A stretch of 64,000 nt of DNA from a virus: positions 1 through 64,000 of the IMG/VR virus record IMGVR_UViG_3300034198_007771. One strand, 5' to 3'. The stretch's first letter is position 1. Every line of letters begins with the position of its first letter. Under the pieces are notes generated by a model. It saw only the letters and a list, made by a program, of their open reading frames with translations, searched no databases and had not been told where the DNA came from. The translations under genes and the position numbers were made by a program. Shown here piece after piece: positions 16,105 to 24,146 of the stretch.

Positions 16105-17648
16105 GTACTTACCCTCCTCGCGAGATCTGTCATGCCCTGTGGCACCGCACAATGCGATGCAATCGTTGTCAGGGTTGACTTGTCACGCAGCCTGCCGGGC
16201 AGTGTCTTAGCCACGGCAAGGAATGCCTCCATACGACGCATCGTACGCACGATGGTCAGAATATTCATCGGATAGATCACGTCATGCTTGAAGTTCTTCA
16301 GCATGATAATCAACCTGAATCGTCGCTCGCTGAACTCGTCTTCCTGCATCTTCTTCAGCTTGGCCGCGTACATCTTCGCTGGCATGCCGAACTCGCCTGT
16401 CACAGGTGGCAGGCCCTTCAGCTTGAGCCACTTGTTCGAGATGACTCGCACAGCCGTTCGCTGGTCGCGGTAGTTCTTGCCCGTCATGTACAACTCAAGG
16501 TACATGTGCATCCGCTCCTCCGCGTTGAAGATCGCATGGAAAGCGTAGTGCTTGAGCCCATTGCTTCCGGGCGGACGCAAGAACTTCGGCATGAACTCAG
16601 CCCGGGCCTTCGCACTGACAGCACACGCTTGCATCTTTCCATGCTTGGTTGACCGGCCGATCTCTGCCGACTCAAGCTCAGCAAACATAGTCATCATCTG
16701 AACTAGGGTCTTGCCGAACGGGGTGTCCGTCCTGAACCCACCTTCGATAGCCATGATCGCTGCACCGATGTCGTCAATCTGTCGCACGACCCGAGCAGAG
16801 TCGTGCAGCGATCGGAACATACGGTCTGGACGCAGCGTGACGATCAAGTCCCCCGGCTGCAGATCCGCCATCAGCCTCGACCCGGCTTTACGTTTGGCCA
16901 GTGGTGTGGTAAAGGCCGATGCCCCCTCGTCGCGATACCACACCACTGGCTTGCCAGAAAACTCTGGCGGCATCATTCGCTCGATTGCAGCGACCTGGTT
17001 CTCGACAGTCTGATCGTTCGTGCTGACTCGCACGTACGCCCGGATCGTCTTGATCGAGTCAAGCTGTTTCTGCTCTCGACCTGCAGCGACCTGGCGGATG
17101 ATCTCGGCCATGTCTTTCGTGCTGCACTCCATGACCGGCCGCGGAATCACAGGCCGGGGCTTCTCGTTAGATACCTTCGACTTACTGATCGTCTTGGCCT
17201 CTTTGATCCGGGCACCCATCAGCTCGCTCTTTAGCTGGGCCATGATGCCCAGCATGTAGAGCATGGCTTTGCCGTTGGCCGTGTTAGTGTTTAGAGCCGG
17301 GTAGTCTGTGAAGATCACAGAGATGCCATGCTCGACCCACGTCTCAAGCGTTGTGACGATGTCTTTCATGCGACGGAACAGTCGGTGTGTGGCTGTGGCC
17401 ACGACAGTGTCGCCGGGCTTGAGAGCCCCGAGCATAGCCGCCCCACCCGGTCTGTTGCTCAGCGTCTTCTTGTACGCTGACTTACCGCCGTCGATGAATA
17501 CACCCGGCAGGTCACAGTTCGTCTCGCGGCCAAGCGGTAGCTGGTACCGCTGGCAGTATTCAAGACAGGCTTTTACCTGGGCGTCGACGGAGTAACCTGT
17601 GACGTACTGGTCGAGTGTGGACACGCGGGCGTAGATGAAGGTGCTCAT
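16101..17648 (-). CDS. Serine recombinase with two tandem catalytic domains
   Basis: 515 aa from ATG 17648 (ATGA junction with the gene upstream). Domain 1, residues 2-155: FIYARVSTLDQ with Ser10, HRLFRRMKD with Arg89 and Arg92, AQLKSELMGARIKEA. Domain 2, residues 203-345: IRAYVRVSTNDQ with Ser209, PDRMFRSLHD with Arg276 and Arg279, FAELESAEIGRSTKHGK. Both keep the serine and arginines of the resolvase/invertase active site. The last 165 residues are basic and helical, with no zinc ribbon or standard large-recombinase domain that I can see. A single-chain pseudo-dimer for site-specific recombination is my inference. Confidence 0.85.
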   Translation of the reverse strand: MSTFIYARVSTLDQYVTGYSVDAQVKACLEYCQRYQLPLGRETNCDLPGVFIDGGKSAYKKTLSNRPGGAAMLGALKPGDTVVATATHRLFRRMKDIVTTLETWVEHGISVIFTDYPALNTNTANGKAMLYMLGIMAQLKSELMGARIKEAKTISKSKVSNEKPRPVIPRPVMECSTKDMAEIIRQVAAGREQKQLDSIKTIRAYVRVSTNDQTVENQVAAIERMMPPEFSGKPVVWYRDEGASAFTTPLAKRKAGSRLMADLQPGDLIVTLRPDRMFRSLHDSARVVRQIDDIGAAIMAIEGGFRTDTPFGKTLVQMMTMFAELESAEIGRSTKHGKMQACAVSAKARAEFMPKFLRPPGSNGLKHYAFHAIFNAEERMHMYLELYMTGKNYRDQRTAVRVISNKWLKLKGLPPVTGEFGMPAKMYAAKLKKMQEDEFSERRFRLIIMLKNFKHDVIYPMNILTIVRTMRRMEAFLAVAKTLPGRLRDKSTLTTIASHCAVPQGMTDLARRVST

Positions 17649-17839
17649 CGTTGTCTCGCTTCCAGCATGGCGTCGGCCATCTTGTAGCACATCCTGGCGT
17701 CGTCTTCGTAGTATGTGTCTCGGCCAATCCAGCTCATGCTGGCTAGTGCTTTAGCGGCGAAGTAGTCCCGGAGGGTCATACCCCGCTGCCCGTTTACGTC
17801 TGCATCGTTAGAAACTGGAAACGCTCGTTCTTCGTTCAT
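17645..17839 (-). CDS. Small conserved phage protein, 64 aa
   Basis: GMTLRDYFAAKALASMSW followed by YKMADAMLEARQ is a pattern common in small phage and prophage proteins of unknown function. Overlaps the recombinase start (ATGA) and the stop of the gene upstream (ATGA), so it belongs to the same message. Confidence 0.75.
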   Translation of the reverse strand: MNEERAFPVSNDADVNGQRGMTLRDYFAAKALASMSWIGRDTYYEDDARMCYKMADAMLEARQR

Positions 17840-18021
17840 CGTACCAAACTTTCACAAAGGGTTTGAAACATCCCAGGTGCTTTCAGGCCAGAGTCGCTAC
17901 GCACGACAAAGCCGATCAGGCTGCTGTCCTCGCACCACGTTACGTGCAGGCCGGGGCCAACGTCGTCCCAGACGAACTCGACGTTTGCTGGTTTATTGTA
18001 GACGAAGCAGAAGGTGACCAT
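17836..18021 (-). CDS. Small unknown protein, 61 aa
   Basis: Starts at ATG 18021, which shares its first base with the stop of the 36-aa gene upstream (TGATG); begins MVTFCFVYNKPANVEF. Ends in an ATGA junction. Beta-rich, one Cys near each end. No family recognised. Confidence 0.6.
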   Translation of the reverse strand: MVTFCFVYNKPANVEFVWDDVGPGLHVTWCEDSSLIGFVVRSDSGLKAPGMFQTLCESLVR

Positions 18022-18131
18022 CAGAACCACAACTCGTTGTAGCCGTACTCAGGTATCGGACCTATGCCAAAGCACGCAAGAGCGGCCTGCACCACAGGAC
18101 GGGTTTTGTTCCAGTACAGTAGTTGAATCAT
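18021..18131 (-). CDS. Tiny unknown protein, 36 aa
   Basis: MIQLLYWNKTRPVVQAALAC is the start of a 36-aa product. It begins at ATG 18131 in an ATGA junction and ends in a TGATG junction. The perfect coupling on both sides is the reason to accept it. Possibly amphipathic; function unknown. Confidence 0.55.
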   Translation of the reverse strand: MIQLLYWNKTRPVVQAALACFGIGPIPEYGYNELWF

Positions 18132-18319
18132 TGGTCAACCCTCACAAGTTCCCAGTCAGAACTTCCTGCTGCGTCAGTGACACGTTCTCTCGTCCAGATC
18201 TGCCCGCAGTACTGGCAGAACTTAAACCCGCTGTGGACAGCTTGCTTGGTCTGTCCGCGGTATGCCTTCAAGTCCTGCGGCTGGCAGCACTCGCGTTCTT
18301 CGGTGACTTTGATTTTCAT
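18128..18319 (-). CDS. Small zinc-ribbon-like protein, 63 aa
   Basis: Begins MKIKVTEERECCQPQD and contains FCQYCGQIW, so CC and CxxC could bind one zinc. GGGAGG precedes the start by 8 bases. Four bases separate it from the gene upstream. Role unknown. Confidence 0.65.
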   Translation of the reverse strand: MKIKVTEERECCQPQDLKAYRGQTKQAVHSGFKFCQYCGQIWTRERVTDAAGSSDWELVRVDQ

Positions 18320-18322
18320 CTC

Positions 18323-18517
18323 TCAGTCCTCCCAGCTAAGTCGGATACGTTTTGCTTCACACCGAAGTTCTACGGCCCGGCAGTGGTGGAACTTCGCGCT
18401 GTCGTACAGGCCCATCGTCCCGGCCAAGTCCTCCTTGTGCTCGTGCCACTCGGCTAGTGCGTCAAGAATGTCTGGCGTGTCCTCACACACGTCTTGTTCT
18501 ATGTCGGTCAGCTTCAT
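18323..18517 (-). CDS. Small acidic helical protein, 64 aa
   Basis: MKLTDIEQDVCEDTPDILDALAEWHEHK... with a second helix SAKFHHCRAVELRCEAKRI, resembling a two-helix hairpin common in small phage proteins. AGGAGAGG before ATG 18517. Overlaps the primase-helicase stop (ATGA), so it is translated from the same message. Confidence 0.65.
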   Translation of the reverse strand: MKLTDIEQDVCEDTPDILDALAEWHEHKEDLAGTMGLYDSAKFHHCRAVELRCEAKRIRLSWED

Positions 18518-20751
18518 TCTACCTCTCCTAAAAATTTGTACCGCTCGACTTTCTGTGTCTCGCTCGGCGGCAATTGTACGATATGGCCTTCCCGGAGGAA
18601 CAGGTCGACCTCCTGCCGAGCCTCGACTTTCTTCAGCCTGAGAATGGTGTAGTAGTCACGCAGCGTCCATTCCTCAGTCACACGCTCGACACGACGGCGA
18701 CGTTCCTTCAGGTAATCGTCCATCTTCTTCGTGACAGACTCCTCCCGCTTCAGCATGTCCCCACTGACCGATGCAAAGGCTGCCTCGACAATGTGGTCGA
18801 CGTACTTCTGCTTCTTCAGCCAGCCCCACTCCATCAGGTCGATCGAGCCCTGTAGAATGTGTGGCGGTATCCAGCCGTGCTGCTGAGTCGGTATGCTGTT
18901 TGCCATCCAGAACGCCGGGTCACAGGCACACCACAGCATGTTCAATCCCTGGGCGAACTTCAAAGCGATCTCTGCATGACGCACGACATCGGCCCGATGT
19001 GGGTGGTCCTCTGGCCATTGAGCCATAACGATCGGTGACTTCTTCGTCTCAGCGTACCCTTTCCACAAATGCCTTGCCTGATCGTCCAGCGTGAGCGTCA
19101 GAGGTAGCTCGACCTGACCGGTGGCACTAATCAACTGGGATAGACTCGGTGACCCGATCGTGGGCTTGATCTCACCCAGTCGTTGACAGATCTCATACCA
19201 CGTCTTCAGGAACTCGTTGTGAGCGGCGAGGGCCTCCTCGCTCTCGCGTCTGGGTACTTCACCGATAGGGTAAATGAACATTCGTTGGAGCAGTCCGTCC
19301 AGACAGTCGTTCATCGGCATCTGGTTTAGGTTGACCTGCTGGATCGCTGCACTCACCACGAGGTGTGGGTTCCGTACAACGGTTCTGCCTTTCTGCAGGA
19401 CCCGCACGACAGTGTCTCCTGAGAAACACTTGTGGTAGAGACTGTTGTCGCTCTGCCCTGTTGTGTTGTACTTGTTGAACATCTTGAAGAAGTCTTTGCC
19501 CTCGGTGAACTGAAGCAGGACTCCTCTTGGGTACTTGGCCAGCAGCGAGACCAACGCCTCGGGGCTGCTGTCCGTGGCCATAGCGTCGGAGTGGGAGGTC
19601 GGACCAAGCAAGACCTTCATGGTCTTGCTCTTCCCCGATCCGGAACCTCCCACTCCAAACGTGTATAGCTGCCCGCCGAGCGTGTCGTGGTTCACGCTCG
19701 CTCGTACTCGCACCGATTGTCCCATCTGGAACATCGCTGTCGTCAGGATCGTCATCAGCCACAGGTTACGTGGGTACCCTGCCAGCTTCGCCTGTTGACT
19801 CGCTTCCTCAATCAGCGGTGGGAAGATGTGACTTGGTATCTCCGGGCAGTCGCCCGTGGCTGCCACGTACTGGAGTTTGCCAACGGCCTCGTGGGCTGCC
19901 TCAGCCACGACCTGCATATCAACAGCAGCGATGAGTTCTCGCCCGTGGTTGACAGGCCGACGGAGGTTGTTGAACAGGTTCTTGACTTCGGTCTCACCAC
20001 GATCGGGGTCGGAGTACGTACCGACTCGCTGGGCCATGTATCGGCTAAGCTCGACGCAGTCCTCTGTCGGCAACTGCCAGTCGCAGTAGAGGCTCTTGCT
20101 CCATGCCAGCAGGAACTCGTGTCGGTTACCAACCTGCGGCAAGTACCCGTCTTCTTCGAGCCCTACCTCAACCTCTTTGGCGTCTTGTCCTTTGGGCCTG
20201 ACGTTCGCCAGGAACCACTGGATGATGACCTCCGGCATTGGCGCCGGGCCGACTTCCCAAGGGGCACAGCCGGGGAGCCATTCGTAATGTTCACCTGTGT
20301 CCGGGTGGAGCGATGGTGGGCAGATCGAGTAGAAGTCTTTGTCCGATGAAGCGAGGCGGCATTCAAGGCCCTTGGCTTTCGGGTTGTTCTTGTTGAGCGG
20401 GGCGAGGCGGTCTGTCCACTGGAAGATACGGTGGACACCACGGCGGGATTTGTAGGCAAGGGTCCGGCAGTTGGCCTCGGCCATGAGCCCTTCGATAACG
20501 GCTGTGCCCTCATCGGTGTCTGGCTCTACGTCGCAGATGCCCGATGTAGGGCCGAAGGTCATGGCTACGTTGAACGGGCCTGCAGGAACTTTCTTCACGA
20601 ACTCGTTGATGTCGTTCGTGGCGTTCTCTGTCCAGTAGCCCACTGGCTTCTTCGAGCCGTACTCGGCTACGAAGATCTTAATTCCGTGGCGGCACAGATA
20701 CGCCGCTGTCAGTACCGCGGCTTTGCGATACTGCTGCTCATCAAAGGACAT
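18514..20751 (-). CDS. Primase-polymerase / DUF3987 helicase-like replication protein
   Basis: 745 aa. Residues about 10-165 form a bifunctional primase-polymerase (Prim-Pol) domain: GICDVEPDTDEG supplies the acidic metal ligands and KSRRGVHRIF the conserved His. Residues about 300-640 match the DUF3987 P-loop region, with Walker A GVGGSGSGKS at 366-375. Such fusions start and unwind phage DNA. The stretch CFSGDTVVRV around residue 465 resembles an intein start but lacks the other blocks. GGAG upstream of ATG 20751, preceded by a CGGGGG/CCCCCG hairpin. Confidence 0.85.
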   Translation of the reverse strand: MSFDEQQYRKAAVLTAAYLCRHGIKIFVAEYGSKKPVGYWTENATNDINEFVKKVPAGPFNVAMTFGPTSGICDVEPDTDEGTAVIEGLMAEANCRTLAYKSRRGVHRIFQWTDRLAPLNKNNPKAKGLECRLASSDKDFYSICPPSLHPDTGEHYEWLPGCAPWEVGPAPMPEVIIQWFLANVRPKGQDAKEVEVGLEEDGYLPQVGNRHEFLLAWSKSLYCDWQLPTEDCVELSRYMAQRVGTYSDPDRGETEVKNLFNNLRRPVNHGRELIAAVDMQVVAEAAHEAVGKLQYVAATGDCPEIPSHIFPPLIEEASQQAKLAGYPRNLWLMTILTTAMFQMGQSVRVRASVNHDTLGGQLYTFGVGGSGSGKSKTMKVLLGPTSHSDAMATDSSPEALVSLLAKYPRGVLLQFTEGKDFFKMFNKYNTTGQSDNSLYHKCFSGDTVVRVLQKGRTVVRNPHLVVSAAIQQVNLNQMPMNDCLDGLLQRMFIYPIGEVPRRESEEALAAHNEFLKTWYEICQRLGEIKPTIGSPSLSQLISATGQVELPLTLTLDDQARHLWKGYAETKKSPIVMAQWPEDHPHRADVVRHAEIALKFAQGLNMLWCACDPAFWMANSIPTQQHGWIPPHILQGSIDLMEWGWLKKQKYVDHIVEAAFASVSGDMLKREESVTKKMDDYLKERRRRVERVTEEWTLRDYYTILRLKKVEARQEVDLFLREGHIVQLPPSETQKVERYKFLGEVE

Positions 20752-20808
20752 GTTTGAGTCTCCGGGGGAAGTCGGACCCCCGAAGTCTCGCGTCGATAGG
20801 TGAGCGTG

Positions 20809-21066
20809 TCAATGGTTGGTTAGGCGATTCTCGATCTCGCTGATCTGACGCTCAACAACCTCTACCGCTTCATCAGAGGCTTTCTTGTACCCTTCGGCGT
20901 AGCCCTTGCCGTACCATTCTTTCTGGCCTCGGCGGTACCCATCCATGAATTCACGGGTGTCGTTTCTCGTCAGCCCTCCAATCGCGGCACATACCAGGAT
21001 CGCTACCACCCAGAACAGACAGGCGTAGAACCAGCCGTTTCGTTTGTCCAAATTCCCGTATGGCAT
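20809..21066 (-). CDS. Small membrane protein, 85 aa
   Basis: Starts at ATG 21066, one base after the upstream stop. One transmembrane helix at residues 11-32, then a Tyr/Gly-rich stretch (GYRRGQKEWYGKGYAEGYKK) and an acidic coiled coil near the end. Topology with a short N-terminus and long charged tail is likely. Function unknown. Confidence 0.7.
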   Translation of the reverse strand: MPYGNLDKRNGWFYACLFWVVAILVCAAIGGLTRNDTREFMDGYRRGQKEWYGKGYAEGYKKASDEAVEVVERQISEIENRLTNH

Positions 21067-21067
21067 C

Positions 21068-21448
21068 TCAACTTGCCCTCTCGTAGACAATGACTCTCAC
21101 TTCACATGCGGCCGTATTGGCCTTCAGATAGATCGTAGCGTTTGGCTTCAGGTATCCAACCGCCGGGATGCCTGTGTCCGTTGGGTACAGGTACTGACCG
21201 TATACTCCGGTCGAGTAGCCCATCTCGACAAAGTTGGTCGCATCCATGTTTGCGATCCAGAATATACCCTCTGTGTTGATATCGCCAAAGGCTGGACCGA
21301 CGGACTCCTCCGTCGTGCCAATGGTGAGAACGACATCGTAGACTCGCTTACCAAGCGTTGCGACCTGCTTCAGCGTTTGCTCGACGGTATGCTTCAATTC
21401 GCCCTTGGTGAATTTCAACGCTGCACGAAATTCGATTTGGTCTGCCAT
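21068..21448 (-). CDS. Unknown beta-rich protein, 126 aa, first gene of the minus operon
   Basis: ATG 21448 is preceded by GGACGGG; a GTG three codons earlier is less likely. N-terminal amphipathic helix (ELKHTVEQTLKQVATLGKR) then beta strands with TGVYGQYLYPTDTGIPAVG. It looks like a small virion structural protein, for example a fibre tip or decoration, although it heads the recombinase-primase operon. No family assigned. Confidence 0.6.
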   Translation of the reverse strand: MADQIEFRAALKFTKGELKHTVEQTLKQVATLGKRVYDVVLTIGTTEESVGPAFGDINTEGIFWIANMDATNFVEMGYSTGVYGQYLYPTDTGIPAVGYLKPNATIYLKANTAACEVRVIVYERAS

Positions 21449-21606
21449 AGTGTACACCCGTCCTGTTTGCGTACATGTATTACTGGTCTTGCTGGTATGG
21501 CCTGCTAGGCTTTACTTCCTGTCAGGCCCTTCTCTATCCGGGCCGGTCTCGTCGGCCCGAAGGTTTATTTGATTGGTTGAGTTCCCGACATGAATCCGGC
21601 CATTGA

Positions 21607-21652
21607 CCTATCCTACGTCTAACTCTGCATCGCAGAGTAAGACTAGGATAGG
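21607..21652. repeat. Long near-perfect inverted repeat
   Basis: Arms start CCTATCCTA and end TAGGATAGG; 20 base pairs with a single bulged C, one A-A mismatch and a three-base loop (ATC). No U-tract follows on either strand, so it is not a simple terminator. Options are an origin structure, a protein-binding cruciform or an RNase III substrate. Confidence 0.85.
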
Positions 21653-21704
21653 GGCACTGTCAAGAGTCAGGCAGGGTATCAATCCAGATAAATTAAAAAT
21701 ATCG

Positions 21705-21725
21705 GCCAGGCGATACACGCCTGGC
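21705..21725 (-). terminator. Terminator-like hairpin facing the minus strand
   Basis: GCCAGGCG-TGTAT-CGCCTGGC followed on the minus strand by CGATATTTTTAATTT. No protein gene precedes it on that strand, so it may end a short RNA started in 21760-21990 or block antisense transcription. Confidence 0.55.
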
Positions 21726-21813
21726 TGGCGAAGAGATAGACGCGAAGCCGAGGTCTAACATGTCATTCGTGTAAGGCATGCTATACAGGTAGTATTTGCG
21801 AAATGAACAGCCG

Positions 21814-21928
21814 TTCAGTGCTGAAAACAGGTGGTGCTGACAGCCATTCAGCACTTCAGCACTGTACCGGTGTCAACTGCTGAAGGAGTTTCAGCGGTGT
21901 GTAAGGAAATTTACATCTCAGCGGTGAG
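21814..21928. repeat. Cluster of short direct and inverted TTCAGCAC repeats
   Basis: TTCAGTGCTGAA at 21814-21825 is an interrupted palindrome; TTCAGCAC is repeated head to tail at 21847-21862; CTGCTGAA and TTTCAGCGG face each other at 21877-21896; CTCAGCGGTGAG (21917-21928) is another dyad. The spacing suggests several operator half-sites or iterons just upstream of the plus-strand early block. Confidence 0.7.
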
Positions 21929-21993
21929 AATGTTTTTCGGCAGGGATTGACGGGGTCGACCGTCAGTGAGATCATCGGGGCAGGAGGTGACTT

Positions 21994-22179
21994 ATGGTGA
22001 AATCGTGGAAGGTCGACGATATCATCCGCTTGCGGGCGGACGGCGGCTCTTGGCGAGTCTGGCGTGTTACGGGGGTGTTCCTCGGTGCGGTCAATCAGGA
22101 AGACGTGATTGAGCTGGAAACGCTGGACCGCGACGTAAACACCGAGGGGGCGTATGTTAGTACCTCGGGAGTTGCTTAA
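21994..22179 (+). CDS. Small SH3-like protein, 61 aa, first early gene
   Basis: MVKSWKVDDIIRLRADGGSW... is a compact beta-barrel-like sequence. Strong AGGAGGTGA 7 bases before ATG. The 29 bases ending in this ATG recur with two mismatches before the gene at 25757. Function unknown; its place next to the control region suggests early expression. Confidence 0.7.
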   Translation: MVKSWKVDDIIRLRADGGSWRVWRVTGVFLGAVNQEDVIELETLDRDVNTEGAYVSTSGVA

Positions 22180-22216
22180 CTGGGCGACAGGTGAGAATCT
22201 ACACTAGGAGATTATT

Positions 22217-22570
22217 ATGGAAGACCTAATCGAGAAGATTAAACAGTGGGGCCACGATCGTGGCATTATTAAGAACAGCACCCCGTTGGCCCAAAGCCGG
22301 AAGACGATCGAGGAGGTGCATGAGTTGATCACGGCTTGTGCGAAGTTGAGAACATTCGTAGAACTTGTGGACGACGATGTGGATTGCCTTTTTGCTTCGC
22401 ATGAAGCCGAACTCGCTGATGCCATCGGCGATGTCTTTGTCACGTTGGTTATGGTCGCTGGCTGTGCCGGGTTGGACGTACGGATGTGTATCTCCTCGGC
22501 GTACGAAGAGATCAAGGACAGGACCGGCTACCTGCGGCCTGACGGTGTGTTTGTGAAGGAGAGCACATGA
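22217..22570 (+). CDS. MazG-like nucleotide pyrophosphohydrolase
   Basis: 117 aa, all-helical. IEEVHEL (31-37) and ELADAIGDVFVTL (66-78) supply the EExxE and ExxD metal ligands of the MazG/all-alpha NTP-PPase fold, and the C-terminus AYEEIKDRTGYLRPDGVFVKE is typical. It hydrolyses nucleoside triphosphates to monophosphate and pyrophosphate. Ends in an ATGA junction. Confidence 0.85.
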   Translation: MEDLIEKIKQWGHDRGIIKNSTPLAQSRKTIEEVHELITACAKLRTFVELVDDDVDCLFASHEAELADAIGDVFVTLVMVAGCAGLDVRMCISSAYEEIKDRTGYLRPDGVFVKEST

Positions 22571-22803
22571 GACTTGACCAGATCGATGTACTACCAGACG
22601 GGCGTATCGTGCTCGTTCTGCACGAGGGTGCTTTGCCTCGAGGCATGTCGACCCACGAGGCCAAACAGTTCGGGCATGACCGGACGTTCGGGGCTTTGCT
22701 TGACGAACTGAAGCAGATCCAGAAAGACGACTGTCCGGACAAGGCGTATCTTCTTAATCTTGCCGTACGATCAGTACGAGCTTCACTGGAGGTGTTGGGA
22801 TGA
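22567..22803 (+). CDS. Unknown small protein, 78 aa
   Basis: Starts with a beta hairpin (MRLDQIDVLPDGRIVLVLHEG) followed by helices. ATGA overlaps at both ends, so it is translated with the MazG-like and DUF5664 genes. No family recognised. Confidence 0.7.
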   Translation: MRLDQIDVLPDGRIVLVLHEGALPRGMSTHEAKQFGHDRTFGALLDELKQIQKDDCPDKAYLLNLAVRSVRASLEVLG

Positions 22804-23423
22804 GTAACCCGTTTAAGGTTGGTGACGACTTTGTGTTCAAAGGCCCCGCCATGCCCTACCACAAAACGTGGGGGGTGACTGTAGGCAAGGCATACAGAGT
22901 TTTCCGCGTCTATAATACTGACCCGGCAACCGTGGAGATTCAGGACGATCTGGGCAATCTAAGTACGTTCGACGTAGCGTGGAGCGTTTCTCAAGAGGCC
23001 CCAGCAGTCAAACCCTCGAACCCCAAAGACGTGATCGGATCAACCAAGCCGCCGCTTCACAACGTCCCGTGCGGCCCTCTCTATCAGATCGGTGCTGCGA
23101 TGCTCAGCGGTGCGTGTAAGTACGGCAGCCACAACTGGCGATCCATCGGCGTACGCTCTGATGTGTACTACGACGCGGTGCAGAGGCACATCATGTCCTG
23201 GTGGGAAGGTGAGACTCTCGATCCTGAGAGTGGAGCACCACATCTGGCCCACGTCGCTGCCTGCTGTATCATACTGCTTGACGCAGAGGCTGCAGGTAAG
23301 CTGACAGACAACCGCCCACCTGTCGTGGGTAACCCTTCACAAGCTGTGCAGGAGCTTGTCACGTCGATCCTGCAGAAGTACCCAAACCCGGTTGAGCCTT
23401 TTACGGAGAAGAACAATGCTTGA
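22800..23423 (+). CDS. DUF5664 dATP/dGTP diphosphohydrolase-like protein
   Basis: 207 aa. Residues 1-65 form an SH3-like module (FKVGDDFVFKG). Residues about 75-165 match DUF5664: NPKDVIGSTKPPLH, GAAMLSGACKYGSHNWR, DAVQRHIMSWWEGE, SGAPHLAHVAACCIIL, an all-alpha NTP-PPase with acidic and His ligands. Members include MazZ, which makes dGMP/dAMP for 2-aminoadenine phages, but the family is wider. Clustered with MazG-like and nucleotidase genes. Confidence 0.85.
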   Translation: MSNPFKVGDDFVFKGPAMPYHKTWGVTVGKAYRVFRVYNTDPATVEIQDDLGNLSTFDVAWSVSQEAPAVKPSNPKDVIGSTKPPLHNVPCGPLYQIGAAMLSGACKYGSHNWRSIGVRSDVYYDAVQRHIMSWWEGETLDPESGAPHLAHVAACCIILLDAEAAGKLTDNRPPVVGNPSQAVQELVTSILQKYPNPVEPFTEKNNA

Positions 23424-23916
23424 GTGGAAACGTGGTGGACTGACGCAGGAGATTCTGGACAAACACCTTGTATTGGCTGGGGGCACGGGTGATGTACCAG
23501 TGTTCGCAGGTTGGTACAATCTCAAGGAAGACGATCTGGATGATCCATGTCTGGGCGATTGGGAAGACAACGAATGGTACTGCGTCCTGCCTGAGATCAC
23601 TGTGCATGACCCCGGTATGGACTGGGTTGACCTGCCGCAGGACCATGTCTTTCGGAAGGGTGACGAATATTACGATCGTCATTACGACGATTGGCAGCCT
23701 GCTATGGGCGTGATCGGGAAGAAAGTCGAAGAAACCTCGTCCAGGAAAGGCCGGTGCCGTCGCAAGGACTTGCCTCCGCAGAAGCGGAAGATCGTGCTCA
23801 AGAAATGGTTGATTCGGTGGGAGGATCACTACGTCGTTGAGTGGAACACCGCTGAGCCTGATTACGGTGATTCCGTGGTAGAAATAGGTTCGGAAGAAGT
23901 CGAGGTGGACGCATGA
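23416..23916 (+). CDS. Unknown acidic protein, 166 aa
   Basis: Begins MLEWKRGGLTQEILDKHL at ATG 23416, with GGAG upstream and an 8-nt overlap with the DUF5664 gene. Rich in Trp and Asp; a basic Arg/Lys segment at residues 110-135. No motif recognised. Ends in an ATGA junction. Confidence 0.7.
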   Translation: MLEWKRGGLTQEILDKHLVLAGGTGDVPVFAGWYNLKEDDLDDPCLGDWEDNEWYCVLPEITVHDPGMDWVDLPQDHVFRKGDEYYDRHYDDWQPAMGVIGKKVEETSSRKGRCRRKDLPPQKRKIVLKKWLIRWEDHYVVEWNTAEPDYGDSVVEIGSEEVEVDA

Positions 23917-24146
23917 AAAGCCCTATGCCGTACATCAAGAACTCAATGTGGTTCATGCTCGGGGTCAACACAGTTTTGCTGCTGGTAGACCTTCGGGAAG
24001 GCAATTTCGGCTTGTGTTTCATCAACGTCTCAGCTATGGTTTTGGCGGTTTATGCTTTATCACAAGCCGGAGAAGACCATGTTCGAGGTGCAGAAGGGTG
24101 TCAGTCCGAACGTCCTGAAGGTCAAACTGGACTGCAAGAAAAGTAA
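23913..24146 (+). CDS. Small two-helix membrane protein, 77 aa
   Basis: Two hydrophobic segments at residues 12-27 and 32-50 form a hairpin, then a hydrophilic tail. Starts in an ATGA overlap. Its last 68 bases overlap the metallophosphoesterase start. It may be an inner-membrane protein; function unknown. Confidence 0.65.
   Translation: MKSPMPYIKNSMWFMLGVNTVLLLVDLREGNFGLCFINVSAMVLAVYALSQAGEDHVRGAEGCQSERPEGQTGLQEK

Larger units (their letters stand above)
21449..21993. promoter_or_regulatory. Non-coding divergent control region, 545 bases
   Basis: Separates the minus-strand operon ending at 16101 from the plus-strand early block. No credible coding frame on either strand. It holds CGGGCCG/CGGCCCG (21535-21560), a long inverted repeat (21607-21652), a terminator-like hairpin facing minus (21705-21725), and a cluster of TTCAGCA-type repeats (21814-21928). 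Promoters for both directions and possibly a replication origin or regulator operators are expected here. Confidence 0.6.

Noticed and set aside
15684-17648. Complete lysogeny module (integrase, repressor, excisionase)
   Set aside because: A recombinase and one HTH protein are present, but no attachment site, cI-type repressor or lysogeny operators are clear.
18514-20751. Possible intein start CFSGDTVVRV in the primase-helicase
   Set aside because: No block B, F or G and no +1 nucleophile downstream; the stretch fits the DUF3987 domain itself.
20763-20782. CGGGGG/CCCCCG hairpin before the primase gene as a terminator
   Set aside because: No T run on either side and only six pairs; probably chance or part of the leader.
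21068-21457. GTG start at 21457 for the 126-aa protein
   Set aside because: ATG 21448 has a better spaced GGACGGG and avoids the three extra residues.
22800-23423. Claim that the phage has 2-aminoadenine DNA
   Set aside because: DUF5664 alone is not proof; PurZ and DatZ are absent from this window.
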